DNA of 64,000 bases from assembly GCF_030697065.1 (NCBI RefSeq), contig NZ_JAUYQU010000258.1, positions 1 to 64,000 on the forward strand, in the 5' to 3' direction. This document shows, in pieces, positions 8,773 to 17,153 of this stretch; within the stretch, counting starts at the first letter, position 1, and each line of letters opens with the position of its first letter. The DNA comes from Bradyrhizobium sp. Its GTDB lineage: Bacteria > Pseudomonadota > Alphaproteobacteria > Rhizobiales > Xanthobacteraceae. The notes below the pieces were generated by a model, which was given only the letters and a program-made list of their open reading frames with translations, was not told where the DNA came from and searched no databases. The translations under genes were made by a program, and so were the position numbers.

Positions 8773-10584
8773 ATGCCTGTCCGCCAGCTCCCCGAACAGA
8801 TCGTCAACCGCATCGCCGCCGGCGAAGTGGTCGAGCGTCCGGCGAGCGTGGTCAAGGAACTGGTGGAAAACGCCATCGACGCCGGCGCCAGCCGGATCGA
8901 CATCTTCACCGATGGCGGCGGACGGCGGCGGATCGGCATCACCGACGACGGCAGCGGCATGACCCATGGCGATCTGGCGCTGTCGGTCGACCGCCACGCC
9001 ACCTCCAAACTCGACGATGAGGATCTGTTGCGGATCCGCACGCTCGGATTCCGCGGCGAGGCGCTGCCCTCGATCGGCGCCGTCTCGAGGCTCGGGATCA
9101 CCACGCGCCATCTAAGCGAGCCGCATGCCTGGTCGCTGGCGGTGGAAGGCGGCGTCAAGTCCGCGATCATGCCGGCGGCGCTGAGCCAGGGCACCCGGGT
9201 CGAGGTCAGCGATCTCTTCTACGCGACGCCGGCGCGGCTGAAATTTCTCAAGACCGACCGCACCGAGGCGGAGGCGATCCGCGAAGTGGTGCGCCGCCTC
9301 GCGATGGCGCGGCCCGATATCGCCTTCACGCTGGCCGGCGAGGAACGCGCGCCGGTGACCTGGGCCGCCGCCCTGCCCGGCGCCGCCGGACGGCTGACGC
9401 GGCTCGGCGATATCCTGGGTGCGGATTTTCGTTCCAGCGCCATCGAAGTGCGCAGCGAGCGCGATGGCGTGGTGGTCGAGGGCTTTGCCGCGGCGCCCTC
9501 GCTGACCCGCGCCAACGCGCTCGGGCAGTACCTGTTCGTCAACGGTCGGCCGGTGCGCGACAAGCTGATACTCGGCGCAGTGCGCGCGGCCTATTCCGAC
9601 TATCTGCCGCGCGACCGCCATCCTGTCGTGGCGCTGTTCGTGACGCTGGATACCCAGGAGGTCGACGCCAATGTGCATCCGGCCAAGACCGAAGTCCGGT
9701 TCCGCAATGCCGGCCTGGTCCGCGCCCTGATCGTGCACGCGCTGAAGGAAGGTTTGGCGCGCGAGGGCCGGCGCACCGCTGCCAACAGCGACGGCGCCGC
9801 CCTTGCCTCGTTCCGCCCGTCGTTTGAGCCGCGGCCCGGCAATTGGGACTGGCGGCGCTCGCCGGCCTACCCGTCCGGCCCGATGCCGGGCTTCGAGGGA
9901 TCGGCGGCGACCGCGTTCGCCGAGCCCGGACAGGCCGCCTTCGATGTCGGCACGCCGACCGCCGACGTGCGCTTTCAGGAGGCGCCATCCGCCGACCTGC
10001 TCGACCGTCCGCTGGGGGCGGCGCGGACGCAGATTCACGAGACCTATATCGTGTCCCAGACCCGCGACGGCCTCGTGGTGGTGGACCAGCACGCCGCGCA
10101 TGAGCGCATCGTCTATGAAAAGCTCAAGGCGTCGCTGGCGCGCAACGGCGTGCAGCGACAGATTTTGTTGATTCCGGAAATCGTCGAACTCGACGAAGCC
10201 ACCGTCGAACAACTGCTCGATCGCGCCGTGGAACTGGCGACGTTCGGACTGGCAATCGACTCCTTCGGCCCTGGTGCTGTCGCGGTGCGCGAGACGCCGT
10301 CGCTGCTCGGCAAGGCCAATGCCGGCTCGCTGCTGCGCGATCTCGCCGAACACATGGCGGAATGGGACGAGGCGCTGCCGCTGGAACGCCGCCTGATGCA
10401 TGTCGCGGCCACCATGGCCTGCCACGGCTCGGTGCGCGCCGGGCGCATCCTCAAGCCGGAGGAAATGAACGCGCTGCTCCGCGAGATGGAAGACACGCCG
10501 AATTCCGGCCAGTGCAACCACGGCCGGCCGACCTACGTGGAACTGAAGCTGAGCGATATCGAGAAGCTGTTCGGCAGACGGTAA
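8773..10584 (+). CDS. mutL: DNA mismatch repair protein MutL
   Basis: A GHKL ATPase that couples MutS recognition to strand removal; 603 residues. The N-terminal ATPase motifs are LVENAIDAGA, DDGSGM and TLGFRGEALPS. A proline- and glycine-rich linker (about residues 330-420) separates them from the C-terminal dimerisation domain. That domain carries DQHAAHERIVYE, fitting the DQHA(x)2E(x)4E metal-binding motif of nicking MutL proteins, plus ACHGSVRAG and CNHGRPTYVEL. ATG 8773 (MPVRQLPEQIVNRIAAGEVV) is the conserved start; the open frame upstream is non-homologous. Confidence 0.96.
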   Translation: MPVRQLPEQIVNRIAAGEVVERPASVVKELVENAIDAGASRIDIFTDGGGRRRIGITDDGSGMTHGDLALSVDRHATSKLDDEDLLRIRTLGFRGEALPSIGAVSRLGITTRHLSEPHAWSLAVEGGVKSAIMPAALSQGTRVEVSDLFYATPARLKFLKTDRTEAEAIREVVRRLAMARPDIAFTLAGEERAPVTWAAALPGAAGRLTRLGDILGADFRSSAIEVRSERDGVVVEGFAAAPSLTRANALGQYLFVNGRPVRDKLILGAVRAAYSDYLPRDRHPVVALFVTLDTQEVDANVHPAKTEVRFRNAGLVRALIVHALKEGLAREGRRTAANSDGAALASFRPSFEPRPGNWDWRRSPAYPSGPMPGFEGSAATAFAEPGQAAFDVGTPTADVRFQEAPSADLLDRPLGAARTQIHETYIVSQTRDGLVVVDQHAAHERIVYEKLKASLARNGVQRQILLIPEIVELDEATVEQLLDRAVELATFGLAIDSFGPGAVAVRETPSLLGKANAGSLLRDLAEHMAEWDEALPLERRLMHVAATMACHGSVRAGRILKPEEMNALLREMEDTPNSGQCNHGRPTYVELKLSDIEKLFGRR

Positions 10585-10675
10585 ACGTCCCCATTTTCAA
10601 AATATCGAAAACAACCCCATGCAATGAAGAAATCGGTAATTATTTACCTTAAACGTGAGGAACGTAAGTAAAATG

Positions 10676-10764
10676 GTAGGGTGGGCAAAGGCGCGCTTGC
10701 GCCGTGCCCACCACACAGAGGACGGGTCGGAAACGGTGGGCACGCTGCGCTTTGTCCACCCTAC
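10676..10764. repeat. Palindromic repeat family A, copy 1
   Basis: Starts gtagggtgggcaaaggcgcg and ends with the inverted form ctttgtccaccctac, with an inner gtgcccacca..ggtgggcac pair. Related copies are at 16934-17022 and 21528-21617. Its last bases supply the rsmD stop codon (complement of 10761-10763). The ~90 bases before it (10585-10675) are noticeably AT-rich for this genome. Confidence 0.8.
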
Positions 10765-11318
10765 GAAGTGAAGCGCAGGAACGTAAATTCCGTATCGTCA
10801 TACGCCCGCCGCTCGAGCTCCTCGAATCCCTCCGGCGCGGCAAACGCCGCCGCCTTGTGCTCTTCCACCACCAGCAGTGCGCCCGGCGTCAGCCAGCCGC
10901 CGTCGCGCAACGCGGCCAATGATTTTTCGGCGAGCTTCATGCGGTAGGGCGGATCGAGGAACACCAGCGAGAACGGCTCCATCGGATGCGCCGGTCCGGG
11001 ATTGGTGGCGTCGCGGCGATACACTTTGGTCACGCCGCCGAGACCCAGCGCCTCGACATTGTTGCGCAGCAGCGCCCTCGCCTCGGCGCCATTGTCGACG
11101 AACAGCGCGAACGACGCACCGCGCGAGACCGCCTCGATGCCGAGCGCGCCGGTGCCGGCGAACAGGTCGAGCACGCGCGCGTCCTGAACCGGGTCGCCAT
11201 AGGCGTGGATCAGGATATTGAACAGCGACTCGCGCAAACGGTCCGCCGTCGGCCGGATGTCGTTCGACGACGGCGACGCCAGATTGCGGCCCTTCAGCCG
11301 TCCGCCAACGACGCGCAT
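10761..11318 (-). CDS. rsmD: 16S rRNA (guanine(966)-N(2))-methyltransferase
   Basis: A SAM-dependent methyltransferase that modifies G966 of 16S rRNA in the small subunit. It has 185 residues. The SAM-binding loop is VLDLFAGTGALGIEA and the catalytic motif IV is DPPY (VFLDPPYRM). The start is ATG 11318 (MRVVGGRLKGR), the conserved N-terminus; upstream in-frame sequence is repeat DNA. It is transcribed from the same strand as the pseudouridine synthase gene, which lies upstream of it. The stop codon lies inside a family A repeat. Confidence 0.94.
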   Translation of the reverse strand: MRVVGGRLKGRNLASPSSNDIRPTADRLRESLFNILIHAYGDPVQDARVLDLFAGTGALGIEAVSRGASFALFVDNGAEARALLRNNVEALGLGGVTKVYRRDATNPGPAHPMEPFSLVFLDPPYRMKLAEKSLAALRDGGWLTPGALLVVEEHKAAAFAAPEGFEELERRAYDDTEFTFLRFTS

Positions 11319-11376
11319 CAGAGTGCGGGTCCCTTGTGTCGAAGCGAAGCCTCCGGTGTCGGGGCAACGGAGGTGC

Positions 11377-11485
11377 GCCCCCTCTCCCATGGGGAGAGGG
11401 TCGGGGTGAGGGGGTACGGTCTATCGGTGGAGCGTGACCCCTCACCCGAATTGCTTCGCAATTCGACCTCTCCCAAAGGGAGAGG
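11377..11485. repeat. Palindromic repeat with CTCTCCC/GGGAGAG hairpins
   Basis: Two small hairpins, cctctcccatggggagagg and cctctcccaaagggagagg, bracket an inverted pair gggtgagggg/cccctcaccc. It lies between rsmD and rluB, in the position of a processing or termination site. Shorter relatives are visible near 33949-33995 and 40161-40185. Confidence 0.65.
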
Positions 11486-11532
11486 TAAGACCGGACTCGT
11501 CGCAGGCTTTGATTCCAAACTCACGTAAGACC

Positions 11533-13698
11533 TTACTCGTCCCGCGGCTTCAGATCGCGCTTGCCGTGGTAGCCGCGCTGCGGGCGGCGCGGCGGGCCGT
11601 AGCCGGACGCTTCGGCCTCGTTGCGGGCGCGGGCTTCGTCGCTGCCGGTGCGCTGCACCAGCACGCGGCGGCCCTTGCGGTCGGCGATCAGGCCGCTCTT
11701 GCCGGCCGGCTTGAACGGCTTCTTGCCGCGCGGCGCCTCCTCGTCGTCAGCCTTGGCGCCGGCTTCGCCCGGCATCGGCCGGTTGAAATCGGCGCCCGCG
11801 AGTTCGGCGATCTTCTCGCCGAGCTGCTCGCGCAGCACCCGTGTCTTGATCTCCTCGACCTGGCCTTCCTCGAGTTCGCCGAGCTGGAACGGACCGTAGG
11901 AAATCCGGATCAGCCGGTTCACCTCGAGCCCGAGATGCGCCATCACGTTGCGGACTTCGCGGTTCTTGCCTTCGCGGATGGCGAACACCAGCCAGACATT
12001 GGCGCCCTGGTCGCGCTCCAGCGTCGCATCGATCGGGCCGTATTTGACGCCATCGACCTCGACGCCCTTTTTCAGCTCGTCGAGCTGGCCCTGCGTCACC
12101 TCGCCATGGGCGCGCACCCGATAGCGCCGCAGCCAGCCGGTGTCGGGCAGTTCCAGCGCGCGCGCCAGCCCGCCATCATTGGTCAGCAGCAGCAGGCCCT
12201 CGGTGTTGAAATCGAGCCGGCCGATCGAGATCAGCCGCGGCAGGCCCTCCGGCAGATTGTCGAACACCGTCGGCCTGCCTTCCGGATCGGCATGGGTGGT
12301 CATCAGGCCGCGCGGCTTGTGGAACATGAACAGGCGGGTGCGCTCGCGCGGCGGCAACGGCTTGCCGTCGATGGTGATGACGTCGTTCTCGGTGACGTCA
12401 AGCGCCGGCGAATTGATGACGCGGCCGTTGACGCTGACGCGGCCCTGCACGACCCATTCCTCGGCGTCGCGGCGCGAGGCGAGACCGGCGCGCGACAGCA
12501 CCTTGGCGATGCGCTCGCCGGATTTCTTTTCGCGCGGCGGGCGGGCGGCGCGCTTTTCGAATTCGGGCTTGCGCTCGCGGTATTCGCCGCGGCCGCCGAA
12601 CGCCGGGCGTTTGGCGAAGACCTTGCTGTCGTCCTCGTTGTCGCGGCGCGGCCTCTCTCCCGGTGCCTCGCTGCGCGGATGCTCCTGCCAGGAGCTGCCG
12701 CCTTCGCGCGGACGGTCGAATTTGGGACGCTCGCGGAACGGACGATCTCCCTGGGGACGATCCTCGCGCGGGCGCGAGAAACGCGGACGCTCGGCGCCGC
12801 CGCGCTCTTCGCGGGGCTTGTCGAAACGAGGCTTGTCGAAACGGGGCTTGTCGAAATTGCGCGCGCCGTCGCGGGGCGGACGCGAATTGCGGCCGGCATG
12901 GTCGGGCGAAGACGCATCGCGCTTCTGCCACGGCTTCGACTCGCCGCGATCCGGACCACGATCGCCCGGGCCGCTGTTGCGGTCGCGGCTGCCGAAATCC
13001 TTGCGCGGACCACGGTCCGGCGCGCCACGGGACGAAAATTTCTTGTCGCCGCCGAATTTTCGCTCGGGCCGGTCACCGCGCGGCCGATCGCCTTCGCGCG
13101 AGGGACGCGCGCTATAGGGACGATCGCCCTGCGGCCGGTCGCCACGCGGGGTATAGGGGCGCTTCTCGCCGCCACCTTCTCGCGGCGTGTGAGGCTTCTT
13201 GTCGCCGAACTTGCGGTCGGAAAAGCGCGCGGCCGGACGGGCATCGCCACGGTCGCCACGATCTCCGCGCGGAGTGTAGGGGCGCTTCTCGCCGTCGCCG
13301 CGGGGGCGGTCATCGCGATTGAAACCGGGGCGATCGCCGCGCGGTGCATACGGACGCTTCTCGCCGCCGCCGGCGCGATCATCCCGGTTAAACCGCGGCC
13401 GGGGCGCATCGCCGTCGCGGCGCGGCGGCGGACCTTCGCGCTTGCCGGCATAGGGCTTGCCCGGGCCCGAATAGGGTTTCTTGCCGAAGGATTTGGCGCC
13501 GTCCGGTTTTCCGGAATAGGGCCGCCGCTCGCCGTCGGGCCTGGCGCCGTCGCTCTTTCCAGCGAAGTCCTTGCCGGCAAAGCCGCGCTTGGCGAATTTC
13601 TTCTCCGGTCCCCTTGCCGCGCCGGAGCGACCCTTGCCGCCGGAAGGGCGATCGCGCCGGCCGCGGGAATCGTTGTTTTTGTCGTTATCGCGGGGCAT
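11533..13698 (-). CDS. rluB: 23S rRNA pseudouridine synthase, RluB family, with a long disordered N-terminus
   Basis: It isomerises uridine to pseudouridine in rRNA. The catalytic unit follows a 393-residue tail: an S4 RNA-binding domain from about residue 394 (GERIAKVLSRAGLASRRDAE), then the RsuA/RluB-type synthase with catalytic Asp496 in GRLDFNTEGLLLLTNDG. Typical RluB proteins are ~250-300 residues, so 721 is very long. The tail is made of Arg/Asp/Gly/Pro/Lys repeats such as EKRPYTPRGDR and three tandem RFDKP units; a shorter basic tail follows the catalytic domain. RluB rather than RluE/RluF is inferred from the S4 domain and context. ATG 13698 opens with MPRDNDKNNDSRG. Confidence 0.88.
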   Translation of the reverse strand: MPRDNDKNNDSRGRRDRPSGGKGRSGAARGPEKKFAKRGFAGKDFAGKSDGARPDGERRPYSGKPDGAKSFGKKPYSGPGKPYAGKREGPPPRRDGDAPRPRFNRDDRAGGGEKRPYAPRGDRPGFNRDDRPRGDGEKRPYTPRGDRGDRGDARPAARFSDRKFGDKKPHTPREGGGEKRPYTPRGDRPQGDRPYSARPSREGDRPRGDRPERKFGGDKKFSSRGAPDRGPRKDFGSRDRNSGPGDRGPDRGESKPWQKRDASSPDHAGRNSRPPRDGARNFDKPRFDKPRFDKPREERGGAERPRFSRPREDRPQGDRPFRERPKFDRPREGGSSWQEHPRSEAPGERPRRDNEDDSKVFAKRPAFGGRGEYRERKPEFEKRAARPPREKKSGERIAKVLSRAGLASRRDAEEWVVQGRVSVNGRVINSPALDVTENDVITIDGKPLPPRERTRLFMFHKPRGLMTTHADPEGRPTVFDNLPEGLPRLISIGRLDFNTEGLLLLTNDGGLARALELPDTGWLRRYRVRAHGEVTQGQLDELKKGVEVDGVKYGPIDATLERDQGANVWLVFAIREGKNREVRNVMAHLGLEVNRLIRISYGPFQLGELEEGQVEEIKTRVLREQLGEKIAELAGADFNRPMPGEAGAKADDEEAPRGKKPFKPAGKSGLIADRKGRRVLVQRTGSDEARARNEAEASGYGPPRRPQRGYHGKRDLKPRDE

Positions 13699-13848
13699 GA
13701 ATGTCTCTCGTATTCAATGAAATGCGGTCAGGCGGATGTGGACGGGCTGTCATAGCGAGTACGCGCGCGCGCTTGGCTCAAGGCGCATTGTCACGCAAAA
13801 CCGGCATCCACTTTTGCTGAATGCGGCTCTCATAGCAGGTTTCTTCCG

Positions 13849-14307
13849 ATGATACGAGGCATCACCGTTCCTTCTTTCATGGATTTGGCGCTTAAAACGG
13901 CCAAAAACGCCGGAAAAGCCGGCGAAGTCCCGATCGGGTGCGTGATTGTCCGGGGGTACGAGGTGATCGCCACCGCCAGCAACCGCACCCTGACTGACCG
14001 CGATCCGACCGCCCATGCCGAGATCCTGGCGCTGCGGCAGGCCGCCGACGCGATCGGCACCGAGCGGCTGGTCGATTGCGACCTCTACGTCACGCTGGAG
14101 CCGTGCACGATGTGCGCCGGCGCGATCTCGCTGGCGCGGATCCGGCGGCTGTATTACGGCGCGTCCGATCCCAAGGGCGGCGCGGTGGAGTCCGGCGTAC
14201 GGTTCTTTGCGTCGCCGACCTGTCATCACGTGCCGGAGGTTTATGGGGCGGTCGGCGAGACCGAGGCGGCGACGCTGCTGAAGGATTTTTTCAAGGTGAG
14301 GCGGTGA
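13849..14307 (+). CDS. tadA: tRNA-specific adenosine deaminase
   Basis: A zinc enzyme that deaminates A34 to inosine in tRNA-Arg(ACG). It has 152 residues. The zinc/catalytic motif is HAE at 56-58 (PTAHAEIL) and the second zinc motif is PCTMC with Cys86 and Cys89. It is divergent from rluB across a 150-base gap. ATG 13849 is used; ATG 13879 (MDLALKTAKNAG) is also possible and would remove ten residues that are not part of the fold. Confidence 0.93.
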   Translation: MIRGITVPSFMDLALKTAKNAGKAGEVPIGCVIVRGYEVIATASNRTLTDRDPTAHAEILALRQAADAIGTERLVDCDLYVTLEPCTMCAGAISLARIRRLYYGASDPKGGAVESGVRFFASPTCHHVPEVYGAVGETEAATLLKDFFKVRR

Positions 14308-14327
14308 GGGCTCGCTGCCGCACGACG

Positions 14328-14399
14328 CTGTCATCATCCGCCACCGGGTCGGCGCTTTCGCGCCGCCCGATGACAGGCTCCAGCGGATGATCCAGTATC
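14328..14399. repeat. Palindromic repeat family C, copy 1 (short)
   Basis: Begins gtcatcatccgccaccgggt and closes with ggctccagcggatgatccag; the ends are inverted (catcatccgc/gcggatgat), with a cgggtcggcgc/gcgccgcccg inner stem. It matches the first half of the copies at 15459-15597 and 51939-52077. The rest of this ~220-base gap (14308-14527) shows nothing else. Confidence 0.75.
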
Positions 14400-14527
14400 C
14401 CACGGTAGAGTTCAACCGATAGGCCGCGGCGTACTGATCCCCTTGGTTCACAGAACAAGTGCAACACCTGCTATGGTGTTGTTGCGATGGGATGACGAGT
14501 TGTGGTGGTGCTCGATTTGCGCCTCAA

Positions 14528-15433
14528 TCAGGCAGCCACAAAAAACTCCTTCAACATTTTCGCCGTCGCGTCCGGATTCTCCTCCGTCAGAAAATGCCCT
14601 GAATCGACCGGCGCACCCCGCACATTGGTCGCCCACTTCCGCCACGTGTCGAGCGGCGTCGCTGCGGCACTTGCGATGCCAGCATCGCCCCACAGCGCCA
14701 GCATCGGGATGGTGATCTTTTTGCCGGCATCCCGGTCCGCCTTGTCGATCTCGAAATCGGCATAGGCGCCGGCGCGGTAGTCCTCGCACATCGCGTGCAG
14801 CCGCGAGGGATCGCGGAACGGGGCGAGGTAATGCTCCAGCGCACGCGGATCGATGGCGTCGAGATCTTTCGATTTGGTCTGGCTCGCCATCTTCTGTTTG
14901 AGGAAGAAATCCGGGTTACTCCCGATCAGGGTTTCCGGCAGCGGAAACGGCTGCGCCAGGAAGGTCCAGTGGTAGATCTTCAGTGCGTAGAGCCGGTTCA
15001 TCCGCTCCCAATAGTCCAGGGTCGGCAGGATATCGAGCACCGCCAGCCGCGACAGACGCCCGGGGTGATCGAGCGCGAGGCGATAGGCGACGCGGCCGCC
15101 GCGGTCGTGGCCGGCCAGTGCAAAATGCACATGGCCGAGCTGCTCCATCGCGTCGACGATCGTGTTGGCCATCGTGCGCTTGGTGTAGGGCGTATGCTCG
15201 CTGTCGCTTTCGGGCATGTCCGACCAGCCGTACCCGGGCAGGTCGGCGATGATCAGCGTGAATTGATCGGCCAGCTGCGGCGCGACGCGGTGCCACATCA
15301 CATGCGTTTCGGAGAAGCCGTGCAGCAACAACAGCGGCGGCCCCTTGCCGCCGACGCGGGCGAAAATGCGGCCCGACCGGGTGTTGATCCATTCGGCGGA
15401 ATATCCGGGAAACAGGTCGGCGAGATCGGGCAT
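14528..15433 (-). CDS. Haloacetate/fluoroacetate dehalogenase-like alpha/beta hydrolase
   Basis: 301 residues. By my recollection the sequence closely follows the R. palustris fluoroacetate dehalogenase RPA1163, in the same numbering: nucleophile Asp110 and carboxylate-binding Arg111 and Arg114 in [11 protein letters not shown], acid Asp134, halide-pocket His155 and Trp156 in KIYHWTF and Tyr219 in EDYRAGAY, and base His280 in SGHFL. The lid Trp185 of that enzyme is Gln here (KMASQTK). The Asp nucleophile excludes an ordinary esterase, but an epoxide hydrolase remains possible. ATG 15433 is chosen over GTG 15439 because GGAAG lies nine bases upstream. The acyl-CoA dehydrogenase gene is divergent. 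Confidence 0.85.
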   Translation of the reverse strand: MPDLADLFPGYSAEWINTRSGRIFARVGGKGPPLLLLHGFSETHVMWHRVAPQLADQFTLIIADLPGYGWSDMPESDSEHTPYTKRTMANTIVDAMEQLGHVHFALAGHDRGGRVAYRLALDHPGRLSRLAVLDILPTLDYWERMNRLYALKIYHWTFLAQPFPLPETLIGSNPDFFLKQKMASQTKSKDLDAIDPRALEHYLAPFRDPSRLHAMCEDYRAGAYADFEIDKADRDAGKKITIPMLALWGDAGIASAAATPLDTWRKWATNVRGAPVDSGHFLTEENPDATAKMLKEFFVAA

Positions 15434-15458
15434 GTTCACACTCTTCCGTCTTCCTCGA

Positions 15459-15597
15459 CGTCATCATCCGCCACCGGGTCGCGCGAATGCGCGCCCGATG
15501 GCAGGCTCCGGCGGATGATCCAGTAAACACCGGCATTCCGATCAATAACAACCGCCGCGGCATACGGGATACCCCGCCTGCGCGGGGTATGACGATC
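15459..15597. repeat. Palindromic repeat family C, copy 2 (full length)
   Basis: Starts cgtcatcatccgccaccggg, has gcggatgatccagtaa in the middle, and ends catacgggataccccgcctg then cgcggggtatgacga. The terminal ccccgc/gcgggg hairpin is separate from the first palindrome. It fills much of the gap between the divergent dehalogenase and acyl-CoA dehydrogenase genes. Confidence 0.8.
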
Positions 15598-15690
15598 ATG
15601 CTTCAAACATTGTTTGCCGTTGCCGCTGGCGCGCGGCGGATATATGCCATCGCTCAAGCACGTCAACAATAAACCAGATGAGGAAATGCC

Positions 15691-16923
15691 ATGTCGATCG
15701 ATTTCGAGATTCCGGCCGAAGCCAAGGCGATCCGCGAAAAAGTCCGCAAATGGGTGCATGATGAATGCATCCCTGCGGAAAAGGAACTCGACACCAAGCC
15801 GCTCGCCGAAGTGCTGGGACCGCTGCGGAAAAAGGCCCGCGCGCAGGGTCTGTGGTGTCCGTGGGTGCCGAAGGAATATGGCGGCATGGGCCTCGGCCCG
15901 CTCGCCAACGCGCTGGTGCAGATGGAACTCGGCGAGAGCATGCTGGGCGCGCTGTCGATGAACACCCAGGGGCCCGACGACGCCTCGATGATGACGATCC
16001 TCGCCCACGGCACCGAGTATCAGAAGGAAAAATTCCTGAAGCCGCTGCTCAACGGCGACAAGCGGATCTGCTTCTCGATGACGGAGAAGGCGGCCGGCGC
16101 CGACGCCACGGGCATGCAGACCGCAGCGGTCAAGGACGGCAACGAGAATTACATCCTCAACGGCGAGAAGTGGTTCTCGTCTTCGGCCAGCGTCGCCGAC
16201 TTGGCGCTGGTGGTCGCCAGGACCGATCCGAACGCACCGCGCCACAAGCAGCATTCGACCTTCATCGTCGAACTGCCGAACCCCGGCTATATCATCAAGC
16301 GCAACGTCGCCAACATGGCGATCGAGGGTCCGCATGACGACATCCTGCATGGCGGCCACTCCGAGATCGAAATCAAGGACCTGAAGGTGCCGGCCGACAA
16401 TCTGCTCGGCGGCGAAGGCAACGGTTTCAACATGGGCCAGCACCGCCTCGCCTATGGCCGCCTGCGTCACGGCATGCACAATGTCGCGAAGGCGCAGCGC
16501 GCGCTCGACATGGCGGTCGCCCATGTCACCCAGCGCTCCACCTTCGGCTCGCTGCTGTCGGACCGCCAGGGCGTGCAGTTCATGCTGGCCGATTGCGCCA
16601 GCGAACTCTATATCGGCCGGCTGATGCTGCTGCACATCGCCTACAAGGCGGAAAAGGGCCTCGACATCCGCCAGGAAAACTCGATCGCGAAGATCTTCCA
16701 TGCCCACATGGTGCACAAGGTGATCGACACCGCGATCCAGCTGCACGGCGCGCTCGGCTTCAGCCAGGATACGCCATTGGCAAAGTGGTACACCCAGGTG
16801 CGTTCGCAGCGGCTGGTCGACGGTCCCGACGAGGTGCACAAGTGGAAGATCGGCAAGAACGTCATCAAGGCGTTCAAGGAGCACGGGACGACGGCGAGTG
16901 CGGCGGGCGGCGATTTGCTTTAG
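15691..16923 (+). CDS. Acyl-CoA dehydrogenase family protein
   Basis: A flavoenzyme predicted to oxidise an acyl-CoA thioester at the alpha-beta bond with electrons passed to ETF. It has 410 residues with the three-domain family layout: N-terminal helices, a middle beta domain with FSMTEKAAGADATGMQ and NGEKWFSSSA (FAD/substrate loop), and a C-terminal helical domain with QRSTFGSLLSDRQGVQ and the late LHGALGFSQDTPL motif. It is closer to the ACAD10/11-like branch than to short-chain enzymes, by motif impression only. GAGGAAATGCC precedes ATG 15691. The substrate is unknown. Confidence 0.9.
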   Translation: MSIDFEIPAEAKAIREKVRKWVHDECIPAEKELDTKPLAEVLGPLRKKARAQGLWCPWVPKEYGGMGLGPLANALVQMELGESMLGALSMNTQGPDDASMMTILAHGTEYQKEKFLKPLLNGDKRICFSMTEKAAGADATGMQTAAVKDGNENYILNGEKWFSSSASVADLALVVARTDPNAPRHKQHSTFIVELPNPGYIIKRNVANMAIEGPHDDILHGGHSEIEIKDLKVPADNLLGGEGNGFNMGQHRLAYGRLRHGMHNVAKAQRALDMAVAHVTQRSTFGSLLSDRQGVQFMLADCASELYIGRLMLLHIAYKAEKGLDIRQENSIAKIFHAHMVHKVIDTAIQLHGALGFSQDTPLAKWYTQVRSQRLVDGPDEVHKWKIGKNVIKAFKEHGTTASAAGGDLL

Positions 16924-16933
16924 TCGTCCTTGC

Positions 16934-17022
16934 GTAGGGTGGGCAAAGGCGCGCTTGCGCCGTGCCCACCACTCAGGTGTTGAAGCGAAGACGGTGGGCA
17001 CGCTTCGCTTTGCCCACCCTAC
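16934..17022. repeat. Palindromic repeat family A, copy 2
   Basis: Its first ~40 bases match the copy at 10676, and it ends cgctttgcccaccctac as an inverted partner of the start. It lies immediately before a second, unrelated palindromic repeat. Confidence 0.8.
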
Positions 17023-17037
17023 GAAACTGATTCACGC

Positions 17038-17150
17038 CGTCATTCCGGGGCGGCGCGCTGCGCCGAACCCGGAATCCGGAGATGGGGCGACGAAGCCAAA
17101 CAATCTCGGGATTCCGGATCGACGCGCTTTGCGCGTCGTCCGGAATGACG
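17038..17150. repeat. Palindromic repeat of the cgtcattccggg type
   Basis: Begins cgtcattccggggcggcgcg and ends gtcgtccggaatgacg, so the two ends are inverted. An inner cccggaatccgg..cgggattccggat pair adds a second stem. This is the best-known dispersed intergenic repeat in Bradyrhizobium/Rhodopseudomonas. It sits between the ends of the convergent acyl-CoA dehydrogenase and purD genes, so it may also act as a terminator. Confidence 0.8.
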
Positions 17151-17153
17151 GGA

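Noticed and set aside
6688-9111. An 807-codon minus-strand open frame crossing the second M16 gene, arfB and the mutL start
   Set aside because: It spans three real genes and their gaps, with shadow-type composition and no domain.
11434-13755. A 773-codon plus-strand open frame antisense to rluB
   Set aside because: It arises from the Arg/Gly/Asp/Pro codon skew of the rluB tail. The minus-strand frame contains the S4 and pseudouridine synthase motifs; this one contains none.
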